This document shows positions 1 through 5,361 of a stretch of 5,361 nucleotides of DNA, piece after piece. The position numbers were made by a program, and so were the translations under genes. Below the pieces are notes generated by a model, which ran no database searches, was not told the DNA's origin, and saw only the letters and a list, made by a program, of their open reading frames with translations. The stretch's first letter is position 1; every line of letters starts with the position of its first letter. Source of the stretch: Lysobacterales bacterium (GTDB lineage Bacteria > Pseudomonadota > Gammaproteobacteria > Xanthomonadales > Xanthomonadaceae); contig JADKCY010000024.1 in the NCBI GenBank assembly GCA_016718605.1, forward strand, positions 1 through 5,361. Direction: 5' to 3'.

Positions 1-632
1 TTGTAGAACCGCCCGCCGATCAATTCCAGCCCCGAGCTGTTGCGCAGCTTCACCCCCACATCGATGATGTTTTCGAAGTTCACGTAGTGCACCCGCACGC
101 GCTGGCACAGGTGGCCAAGAATCGCCATGACGGCATTTCCGATGCTGAACGCCGAGCGGTTGCCGTCGATGGTGATTCCCTCGAACAGAACGTCTTCGGC
201 GCTGTCTGCAATCGTGAGAATCGGCTGCACCACAGCTCCGAACTTCTTCAGCGTCCCGCCACCACGAACCCGCATGCCAGTCGGCACAGTAAGGTTTGTG
301 ACGCAAAACGTCATGTCGTCTGGAATGACGATTTCCTTCTTGCCCGAAGCGAAGGCCGCAGCGACATAGGTGCTCGCATCGGAAGTGCCGTTGGTCGGGC
401 ACCCCGCATAGGCCAGCGGGGTTGTGTAGCTGCGCAGGTAGTTAGCAACGCGCGGGCCTGGGGTGTAACTCAGCGCATCCCCGTGTCCGACTATGTAGCT
501 GTTGTCACTTGCGCTTTCAGTAGAGGCCAGGTCTGCCCGGAGCGCCAGTTTCCGTAGTGTGTCCCGTTCAACCAGAATTGACGCAGTGCCAGGGTAGATT
601 GGGGATGCTGTTTTACAAACCAGAATTGTCCG
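1..632 (-). CDS. Tailspike fragment: beta-helix start (partial, runs off left edge)
   Basis: The frame is open for 210 codons from 632 to the left edge and has no stop in the window. True coding begins about KTASPIYPGTASILVERD (from about 614); the few codons before it are out of frame. DLASTESASDNSYIVGHGD is a usual linker before the enzyme-like domain of tailspikes. AGCPTNGTSDASTYVAAAF then KEIVIPDDMTFCVTNLTVP and MRVRGGGTLKKF follow the pattern of the pectate-lyase-like (Pectate_lyase_3) right-handed beta-helix, with rungs continuing through DVLFEGITIDGNRSAFSIG and VRVHYVNFENIIDVGVKL. The catalytic face, if any, lies beyond the left edge, so no substrate can be named. It could equally be a non-enzymatic fibre. 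Confidence 0.75.
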
Positions 633-851
633 TCATTTCGGTGCCGGCGCCAGGATCATGCGCCCTCGGCACCACATCGCCGGACTGCCGTCGAAGTCTG
701 GTGCGCGATCCCATGCGCCCGTCCGCACAATGTAAATGCCTGAGTCAACGCTACCGGCAGGCATCGCCTTGCACCACCTGTCACCGTCAACCAGCGCGAT
801 GCTGTTCAGCGTTTGCTCGCCGGATAGTGTGATGTCTGTGGTTGACAACCC
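633..851 (-). CDS. Tailspike fragment: N-terminal anchor-like module
   Basis: The frame is open from 851 to the TGA at 633-635. Read from a TTG at 846-848 it is 71 codons, but the TTG is not a convincing start, because the preceding residues AVKLPVEG lie in the adjoining frame and join LSTTDITLSG once a G is added to the GGG run at 849-851. The core STTDITLSGEQTLNSIALVDGDR plus GSVDSGIYIVRTGAWDRAPDFDGSP is given here in parts; it matches the repeated phage-fibre pattern of a 'valued gadget' (L-dG-ALVDGDRVLVK then NGIYVV-SGAW-RA-DFD). The last residues, APAPK before the stop, are out of frame: AGTE and then NDGQFWFVK continue in the other two frames. Confidence 0.65.
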   Translation of the reverse strand, partial: GLSTTDITLSGEQTLNSIALVDGDRWCKAMPAGSVDSGIYIVRTGAWDRAPDFDGSPAMWCRGRMILAPAPK

Positions 852-922
852 TCAACGGGTAGCTTCACTGCCCCGGCCGTTGACTGCCCGTCTCTAAATC
901 GATCCGTGATGACGCTTGCCAC

Positions 923-932
923 TGCTTCCCTT
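923..932 (-). promoter_or_regulatory. Ribosome binding site for the tailspike gene, overlapping the upstream stop
   Basis: On the coding strand, TAAGGGAAGCAGTG contains the likely TAA stop of the giant gene (931-933), an AAGGGA Shine-Dalgarno-like sequence (927-932) and a GTG start (920-922) four bases beyond it. The arrangement would couple translation of the two genes. It supports, but does not prove, the GTG start. Confidence 0.4.
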
Positions 933-1404
933 AGTGCGGCTTTTGGAACCTGAACACCACAGCGGTTTCAGATTGTCTTGTCGGTCTTTCACCAAAGCTT
1001 CCCACCAGCAATAGGTTTAAGTTCACTGGCCGGATATTGACGTGTAGGATGCCCGAGATCGCTTCATCAGCGCTTCACGGCCGATTTTCCATGCCTGGGA
1101 CTAATCTCGCCCCCGGCTCCTATTCTTCTTCGCAAGCTTGTACATATCGGCCAGTCCACGAAGCCCAACGGGCCCACCGTAGTCACCGCCCGGTTTGTTG
1201 GCGAACGCATTCACCAAGCCGCCAAGCTCGCGGAAGCCGACCATTTCTGCCCAAGAATGAAGGCCACCTGCTCGCGGGCGTATCGCCTGCCAGTTGTTCT
1301 TCATCCTATGGCAGCATCGCCCGGAGTGAGCAGCGCGCGGATTGATAGGCCAATCATCAGGGGATGATGTTCAGCAGAACCAGATCAAGCGCCTTCGCGC
1401 CCCA
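931..1404 (-). pseudogene. Extreme C-terminus of the polyvalent protein, fragmented
   Basis: No frame is open across this stretch, but pieces in successive frames follow the family pattern. From 1401 down: GAKALDLVLLNIIP, then after a frame change LMIGLSIRALLTPGDAA, DEEQLA, YAREQVAFILGQ (1247-1282) and MVGFRELGGLVNAF with GGDYGGPVGLRGLADMYKLAKK (within a 67-codon frame at 1101-1304 whose ATG is not a real start). Less certain pieces follow: GAGGEIS, AWKIGREALMK, AISGILHV, PASELKPIAG, WEALVKDRQDNLKPL (960-1004) and VVFRFQKPH ending at the TAA at 931-933. The hydrophobic LDLVLLNIIPLMIGLSI could be a membrane-seeking helix. At least eight one-base shifts are needed here, the densest cluster in the window. 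The pieces below 1130 are weaker and the end at 931 is tentative. Confidence 0.55.
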
Positions 1405-2806
1405 TTGAGGTGTCATTCCGCAAAACCCGGTAGTTCAGATTCATGGTGGTGTTCATGAACATCATGAAGCCAGTAAACAGGCGGAGCGCGCCGGTTGATC
1501 GCTCAACTGCGGTCAAGTCCATCTGAAGCCCGGAGCCCTGCGAATCCTTCACAACCTGGTCTGCAAGCATCACCGCGCGCGCTTCGTCACCGTTGTTCGC
1601 TGGGTCGGCCATCGCCTTCTCGTAACCGGCCCACCAAGTTGGAATGTCCACTGCGGTCTGCATGGCGAGCATGGGCGCCCACCCAGCCTTTTTGAAGGCC
1701 TGCATCTTCTTGCCGTCACCCTTCACTTGGGCGCTGATTTCCGCAAGCGCTTGAAGGCGTGTGGTGGTGCGCTTGAGCAAGAAATCAGACTTCGCAATTG
1801 CGTCTTTGTAGGCTTGCTTCGGGCTGGCTATGACATGCGCCAGGCCTTTCGCCATCCACACACTGCCAGACACAGCCGAACCACCCTCACCGAGAACCAC
1901 CATACTCTGTGTGTAGCCAGACACCTGACCGGCCGCACTGGCGAGATTGAAAGCGAGCGTCGTCCACGACACATTGCGGCTCACGCTGGTCATCCACGTC
2001 TCGGCCGCGTTGCGTGGCGCCTGCATGCCGCCTGCCATGTCTGCGACCCATGTTTTCAGCATCACCATGGGCTCATGCCCGTAGTGCTCACGAATCACCG
2101 GGTCTAGGTGTTTGACGAATCGGCTTGCATCCATCACCCATTCCTGCCAGTGCAGGTAGTGCAGTGTGTCTTGAATCGCATTCAGCTTCGCGTCAAACGA
2201 ACGAAGCAGCGGGCGGCCCTTGACTTCTTCGACACGCGGCTTCGTAAAGGAGCGGTTCACTGTGGCGGCGCCGCGGGCAAAGCGCACCATGTCCATGCCT
2301 TGTTTTTCGTCGGCATGCCCCATCGACTTGCCGTGAGAGCGTGGGTCATAGATCACCGGCGAATACCCGCCGCGCAGCGTGATGCGCTTGCCGTCCGCCG
2401 TGTTCACCACGAGTGAGCGCGCCTGCACCCAATCTGGTTCTACGCCGCGCAATTTGCGCCCATCGCAGCAACACGCGGGCGCAAGCTTTCGTAGATGTCC
2501 CATAGCCCCTGAATCACATACCACTCTTGCGCCGTTGCGCGCGGCCAAGGCATCTGGTTGCGCCTCACTCCACCCTGTGCCGCCCATCAAGCGCTGCCGG
2601 TTAGATGCGTTTCCCATCTCAGCCAGCGTAGAGAAGAATTCACTCTTGTTCAGGCTCTTGCCGATCTCTTCGTAGAAGATTGCCTTGTTGCTGAAATCGC
2701 CCTTGTCTGGGAGCGTGTCAAGCAGAGCGCACTTTGTCGTGGTACGCGCCAACGTCAATTTGCTCAGCGTTGCTTGCATCACCAGCGGTAGCCACCAGCC
2801 GCTCAT
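1385..2806 (-). CDS. Polyvalent protein fragment 4: conserved C-terminal region (LPD38-like)
   Basis: The frame is open from 2806 to the TGA at 1385-1387, 473 codons if started at 2806. The first 26 or so residues are fragment 3 read out of frame; true similarity starts at ALLDTLPDKGDFSNKAIFYE (about 2728). GNASNRQRLMGGTGWSEA is a strong family block. Between about 2562 and 2460 the ORF leaves frame: MPWPRATAQEWY and VIQGLWDIYESLRPRVAAM lie in another frame, and the ORF frame resumes at RKLRGVEPDWVQ. Further on are RGGYSPVIYD, SFTKPRVEEVKGRPL and DIPTWWAGYEKAM (about 1610-1648), then DEARAVMLADQVVKDSQGSG and the hydrophobic LRLFTGFMMFMNTTMNLNY. Several hydrophobic stretches (TLAFNLASAAGQVSG and others) could contact membrane during DNA ejection, which is inference. 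It leaves frame after TSMG, at a GGGG run (1400-1403). Confidence 0.8.
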   Translation of the reverse strand: MSGWWLPLVMQATLSKLTLARTTTKCALLDTLPDKGDFSNKAIFYEEIGKSLNKSEFFSTLAEMGNASNRQRLMGGTGWSEAQPDALAARNGARVVCDSGAMGHLRKLAPACCCDGRKLRGVEPDWVQARSLVVNTADGKRITLRGGYSPVIYDPRSHGKSMGHADEKQGMDMVRFARGAATVNRSFTKPRVEEVKGRPLLRSFDAKLNAIQDTLHYLHWQEWVMDASRFVKHLDPVIREHYGHEPMVMLKTWVADMAGGMQAPRNAAETWMTSVSRNVSWTTLAFNLASAAGQVSGYTQSMVVLGEGGSAVSGSVWMAKGLAHVIASPKQAYKDAIAKSDFLLKRTTTRLQALAEISAQVKGDGKKMQAFKKAGWAPMLAMQTAVDIPTWWAGYEKAMADPANNGDEARAVMLADQVVKDSQGSGLQMDLTAVERSTGALRLFTGFMMFMNTTMNLNYRVLRNDTSMGREGA

Positions 2807-4493
2807 GCAGTGGCCCGCCCGGGCCGCCGTCGATGATGTGCACCATGTTGTGGGTTTTGACTTGCGAGAAGAACGCGCCGCGCATTACCTCCTTCATCTT
2901 GCCAGTGGTGGTGCTCTCTGATTCCGTATCTGTGGCCACCCGGCCGCGCTGCTCAGCCACTGTCTTGACGTGAGAACTGATGCGCTCCAATTCGGCCTTG
3001 AACGTGCGCTTGTCTTTGGCGGTTAGCACGCCCTCAATACGGCGCCCGGTGTGGTCGATCTGGCGCACCGTATCAACGAGGCCATTGAACTCATTCGATG
3101 TTAGTTCCTTGTAGCTGCGCACGGAGTCAGATTCGAGAAGCCCAGCCAGAAGCAAAAGCTCCTTCTCTGCATCGGCGTACACAAGCTCCCCGTCTTCGTT
3201 GCGTAGTTGAAGCTCAGCCATGTACTTGGCTTTGCCAGCCTTCGACAGAAGAAGCTCAACGTTTGGCGGCACTTCCCCGCGCTCGATCTGCTCCTTTGCC
3301 CATGTGCTGAATCTGGCGCGTGAATCCAGCTCACCCGCAGTCGCGGCTTTGCGCAGATCGAAGCGCTCCAGTAGGGAGGTGATCTGGTCAAAGTTGTCAG
3401 CAGGGATTCGCCCAGGCTTTTGCACACGCTTTAGAAACGCATGGCCCTGCTCTTCTGCCTTCTTCGCATCAGATGCTGCACGGGCCGCGTGGATGTTCAC
3501 AAGCTGGTTTCGCTTGTGAAGCATGGCCTCTTCGGTCTTGCCAGCCTTGAGTGCTGTTTCCGCAAGCTTGCCAGACCTACCGGCCGCCGCTTGGTATTGA
3601 GCTGGGCGGATGTCGCGCAACCGCATCGTGCCGATAAGCTCCTCAGCGTATGACTTTGCGGCTTCATTCAACACATCAACGCTTGTCGTTCCGCGGCGCT
3701 CGTTGACTTTCGTTCCGCCTTCCAGCGCCTTCATCTCGGCTGCGACAACACGTGCGCGCATCTCATCATGCACAGCTTCATCAGCCGCTCGGCGCAGCGC
3801 TTCAGGGCTGTTGATGTCACCATACTCTTCAAGCATCCGACGATCTGTGCGGGCGTCGATCACCTCTTTCGGTGGCGTAGCGTCAACGAGGGCCTTTACT
3901 AAGGCATCGCCGCTGTCGAACCCAACGCGCTCGGCTAGCGCATCTGGCTGAATCCCTGTATCGCTGGTCATCCGGCGCGCCGAGAGTTTCCGCCAAATGG
4001 CCTTTTCGCTGTCGCCGTACTGCTCGCGCAGCATGCCAGTGTTTAGCTTTCCTGCAATCTTGTCTTCGCCAACTGGAGTGGCTGGCTGCTCGCCCGAGTA
4101 GTCGTGCCATGTGCTGTATTGGTCGGCCCCGCGGCGCTGCGCGTCAAACAACTCTTCAAGCCGCGCCGGGTCGCCGTTGCCATTCTCGTCCGGCAGGATG
4201 TACCCTTCTTCGACAAGAGCACCAAGCATGCCATCAAGCGACTTGCCGCCTTCCTTGCGAAGGACTGGCATGCCGAACACGCCAGATTCAAACTTGTCCT
4301 TTGGATCGATGCCCCACGCCTTAGTCACCTCTGTACGATTCAGGCCGCCAAGTTTTGCGATGGCCGTGAACAGGTTGTCTCGTGTGAGATCAAGCGCCTT
4401 ACCACCCTTGGCTGGCTTCGATCCTTTGGCTGTGTCGGGCGCTTCAGCACGTAGCGTGAGGAACTGCCAAGCCTGATACACAGGCTCCGTCAT
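2718..4493 (-). CDS. Polyvalent protein fragment 3: long helical central region
   Basis: This is the longest intact frame, 591 codons from the ATG at 4491-4493 to the TGA at 2718-2720, with no disturbance inside it. It begins MTEPVYQAWQFLTLR. Residues about 40-90 carry DNLFTAIAKLGGLNRTEV, then GVFGMPVLRKEGGKSLDGM, a recurrent block in phage polyvalent proteins after the zincin segment. Residues about 160-560 are mostly charged helix, including an Ala/Glu/Arg-rich stretch and KELLLLAGLLESDSVRSYKEL. Near the end, GAFFSQVKTHNMVHIIDGG leads into the C-terminal region. I see no catalytic motif or signal peptide. The ATG is probably internal to the larger gene: it sits on the previous stop (ATGA), and its Shine-Dalgarno-like AAAGAGG is only two bases away, too close to work well. 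After YHDKVRSA the frame ends; the family pattern resumes as ALLDTLPDKGDF in fragment 4. Confidence 0.8.
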   Translation of the reverse strand: MTEPVYQAWQFLTLRAEAPDTAKGSKPAKGGKALDLTRDNLFTAIAKLGGLNRTEVTKAWGIDPKDKFESGVFGMPVLRKEGGKSLDGMLGALVEEGYILPDENGNGDPARLEELFDAQRRGADQYSTWHDYSGEQPATPVGEDKIAGKLNTGMLREQYGDSEKAIWRKLSARRMTSDTGIQPDALAERVGFDSGDALVKALVDATPPKEVIDARTDRRMLEEYGDINSPEALRRAADEAVHDEMRARVVAAEMKALEGGTKVNERRGTTSVDVLNEAAKSYAEELIGTMRLRDIRPAQYQAAAGRSGKLAETALKAGKTEEAMLHKRNQLVNIHAARAASDAKKAEEQGHAFLKRVQKPGRIPADNFDQITSLLERFDLRKAATAGELDSRARFSTWAKEQIERGEVPPNVELLLSKAGKAKYMAELQLRNEDGELVYADAEKELLLLAGLLESDSVRSYKELTSNEFNGLVDTVRQIDHTGRRIEGVLTAKDKRTFKAELERISSHVKTVAEQRGRVATDTESESTTTGKMKEVMRGAFFSQVKTHNMVHIIDGGPGGPLHERLVATAGDASNAEQIDVGAYHDKVRSA

Positions 4494-5017
4494 GACCTCT
4501 TTGCGACCTCTAGGCGCATGGCTTTGCGCAGGCTATCTACCTCGCGCTGTCGCTCTTGCAGTGCCTTGTCGTGGGCGCGGCTCAGCCACTTCATATCCTT
4601 GAGGCTGCGGGCTTGCAGCGCGGCGATTTCAGCATCCTTCGCTTCTTGGTGCAGGCCCTGAATTGCGTTGTACTGTTCGAGCGTCATACCAACGCTCTCG
4701 CCATCGACTGCGCTGCTGAACAGCGGGCCCATGTTGCGAGCTGCAATGGTCTCTTCGATTGCGCGGTCGGTAGCGATCATCCGACCCATGATCTGCCGCA
4801 CATCATCATTCAAGCTCACGTTCAGCTCTTTGACTGACGCATAGATTTTCTTGAGCCAATCACCGAAGCGCGAGAAGATGCTTTGAAGCGCAAGCGTTGG
4901 CGCCTTGCCTTCACGTGCGAATGCCTCAAACCCACGCGCAAACTGCTCGTGAAATTGGCGCTTGTCTTCAAAGCTCATTGACCAGGTGTTGAGCGCGTCG
5001 ATGTTTTCGTCGCCCCT
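4490..5017 (-). CDS. Polyvalent protein fragment 2: end of zincin segment and coiled-coil linker
   Basis: The frame is open from 5017 to the stop at 4490-4492. The first ATG, at 4976-4978, would give 162 residues, but coding similarity starts earlier with GDENIDALNTWS, so I treat the ATG as internal. HEQFARGFEAF (about 4919-4951) and the following GKAPTLALQSIFSRFGDWL are typical of what follows the HExxH motif in phage polyvalent proteins. A glutamate here could be the third metal ligand, which is inference. The last 60 or so residues are charged and helical (QARSLKDMKWLSRAHDKAL and onwards), likely a coiled coil. It ends ...LEVAKRS at a TGA that overlaps the ATG of the next fragment (ATGA). 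With one extra A in the preceding A run the frame would read LEVAKEVMTEPVY and continue straight into fragment 3. Confidence 0.75.
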   Translation of the reverse strand, partial: RGDENIDALNTWSMSFEDKRQFHEQFARGFEAFAREGKAPTLALQSIFSRFGDWLKKIYASVKELNVSLNDDVRQIMGRMIATDRAIEETIAARNMGPLFSSAVDGESVGMTLEQYNAIQGLHQEAKDAEIAALQARSLKDMKWLSRAHDKALQERQREVDSLRKAMRLEVAKRS

Positions 5018-5361
5018 TCACGCCAAACCAACCCAGCAGCTTGCGCATGTCATCCACAATGCCGCGCTCTTGATCGCTCACGCTAGCGCCTGAGTCGATC
5101 TGCTGCTGATTACGGGTGGCCAGGTCGCTGTGCACTTCTAGGAAGAAATGGGCCCCTTCATGCAGGAATGAGCTTAAATTCGCGCCAGCGAAAAGGCTCA
5201 TGACGCTCGCCTGCTTGGTGATGTCATCGCCGAAGCCGATCTGAGCCCGAGTCGCATCGCCGCCTTGGTTGAGGATGTTCGGGTCGTTCGGGTCGAAGGT
5301 GCCACGGTTGCCGGTGGCGGACTTGATCTGCTCGGGGTTGAAGGCGGCGTACTCCTTGTAA
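4968..5361 (-). CDS. Polyvalent protein fragment 1: toxin-domain end plus HExxH zincin segment (partial, runs in from right edge)
   Basis: The frame is open from the right edge for 130 codons to a stop at 4968-4970. The ATG at 5199-5201 is internal, because clear coding continues upstream of it. Residues 1-34 contain EYAAFNPEQIKSATGNRG followed by TFDPNDPNI, a signature I associate with the end of ADP-ribosyltransferase or barnase/EndoU-like nuclease domains in phage polyvalent proteins. Residues 67-71 (positions 5148-5162) are HEGAH, an HExxH zinc-binding and catalytic motif in a hydrophobic context (FLHEGAHFFLE), as in zincin-like metallopeptidases. After WFGVKG the frame becomes nonsense (RRKHRRAQH) up to the stop. 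The family continuation DENIDALNTWS lies in the frame of the next fragment, so about the last 15 codons are out of frame. Peptidase activity is inferred from the motif only. Confidence 0.75.
   Translation of the reverse strand, partial: YKEYAAFNPEQIKSATGNRGTFDPNDPNILNQGGDATRAQIGFGDDITKQASVMSLFAGANLSSFLHEGAHFFLEVHSDLATRNQQQIDSGASVSDQERGIVDDMRKLLGWFGVKGRRKHRRAQHLVNEL

Larger units (their letters stand above)
1..922 (-). pseudogene. Tailspike / tail-fibre protein, N-terminal part, frameshifted and cut by the left edge
   Basis: The whole gene is read from a GTG at 920-922 to the left edge, about 305 codons, with the C-terminus outside the window. The GTG is the only reasonable start before the first frameshift. 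The frame stays open upstream as far as 967, so a longer start hidden behind a frameshift is possible. Layout: short N-terminal segment (ASVITDRFRDGQSTAGAVKL); a module with LSGEQTLNSIALVDGDR and GIYIVRTGAWDRAPDFD, seen near the N-terminus of many phage fibres as a virion-anchor or neck module; and a right-handed beta-helix start. Frame changes are needed near 847-850 and three times between 611 and 651. The gene follows the giant virion protein with almost no gap, a normal place for the receptor-binding protein in podovirus-type genomes. Attachment to host polysaccharide is inferred from fold and context. Confidence 0.65.
931..5361 (-). pseudogene. Giant phage polyvalent (LPD-type) virion protein, C-terminal part, broken by many frameshifts
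   Basis: This is one gene read across several frames; the pieces are listed separately. Its upstream end lies beyond the right edge, so only about 1,470 residues are seen. Such proteins can exceed 2,000 residues (family knowledge). Domain order: end of a toxin-like domain, HExxH zincin-like segment, coiled coil, long helical region, conserved C-terminal region with hydrophobic helices. Known relatives are thought to be packaged in the virion and ejected with the DNA. Frame changes that I can place with confidence are near 5012-5016, 4498-4502, 2722-2732, 2558-2566, 2456-2461, 1400-1403, 1360-1363 and 1244-1247; several more lie between 1310 and 955. Residues expected from the family pattern continue directly across each break. 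Either the gene is a recent pseudogene or the sequence carries indel errors. The stop at 931-933 is my best guess for the true end. Confidence 0.75.

Noticed and set aside
87..557. Plus-strand open frame of 156 codons over the tailspike
   Set aside because: It is antisense to a minus-strand frame with clear beta-helix patterns. Its own translation shows no recognisable domain.
846..848. TTG as the start of a 71-codon gene
   Set aside because: Coding of the same protein continues upstream in the adjoining frame, and I see no Shine-Dalgarno sequence in front of it.
1727..2416. Adjacent plus-strand open frames of 126 and 102 codons
   Set aside because: They are shadows opposite the strongly family-like C-terminal region. 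They are rich in His, Arg and Cys, as expected of antisense reading in GC-rich DNA.
2718..2806. The 89-base overlap as two genuinely overlapping genes, with a start at 2806
   Set aside because: The first 26 or so residues from 2806 are fragment 3 read out of frame, and the family pattern joins across the frames near 2725.
4104..4476. Three overlapping plus-strand open frames opposite the central helical region
   Set aside because: They lie in different frames of the same stretch, with no domain pattern. The minus-strand frame is intact and family-like.
5010..5018. Programmed +1 frameshift at AAGGGGCGA
   Set aside because: No known +1 shift motif or slow-codon context is evident, and the many other shifts in the same gene make a local extra G simpler.
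1..5361. tRNA genes, CRISPR repeats, insertion-sequence ends, attachment sites or a diversity-generating template repeat
   Set aside because: I looked on both strands and found no cloverleaf, spaced direct repeats, terminal inverted repeats or duplicated variable region. Weak signals could have escaped a reading by eye.

Overview
The window looks like the late virion-protein region of a tailed phage or prophage from a GC-rich (about 60% by eye) proteobacterium. A Burkholderiales-like host is my guess from the style of the proteins, not something the sequence proves. All credible coding is on the minus strand, so transcription runs from position 5361 towards position 1. The plus-strand open frames read as shadows. 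I see no tRNA, rRNA, CRISPR array, insertion sequence, attachment site or clear terminator.

Two genes account for essentially the whole window. The first, from 5361 (running in from outside) down to about 931, is the C-terminal part, about 1,470 residues, of a giant phage 'polyvalent' (LPD-type) protein. In translation order it shows: the tail end of a toxin-like domain (ADP-ribosyltransferase or nuclease type); a zincin-like segment with an HEGAH motif; a coiled-coil linker; a long helical region of about 590 residues; and a conserved C-terminal region with a paired-tryptophan motif and hydrophobic helices, similar to the C-terminal domain of LPD proteins. Such proteins are generally thought to be packaged in the capsid and delivered with the DNA. 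The second gene, from about 922 to the left edge, is a tailspike or tail-fibre protein with a virion-anchor-like N-terminus and the start of a right-handed beta-helix. It starts right behind the stop of the giant gene and runs out of the window.

The striking feature is that both genes are broken by many single-base frameshifts, about 15 to 20 in all. At each one the protein pattern continues in another frame with almost nothing lost. I saw no isolated nonsense substitution that a nearby indel does not explain. Several shifts fall in runs of three or four identical bases. They are rare from 5361 to 2730, absent from 4490 to 2730, and dense from 1410 to 610. This pattern fits uncorrected sequencing indels better than old gene decay, but recent decay is not excluded. 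Read fragment by fragment, the window appears to hold six or seven short hypothetical genes; read with the shifts repaired, it holds two.

Working together, the giant protein would be an ejected internal virion protein carrying enzymatic cargo, and the tailspike would bind, and perhaps cut, the surface polysaccharide of the host. Family assignments come from motif recognition alone and no database search was possible.
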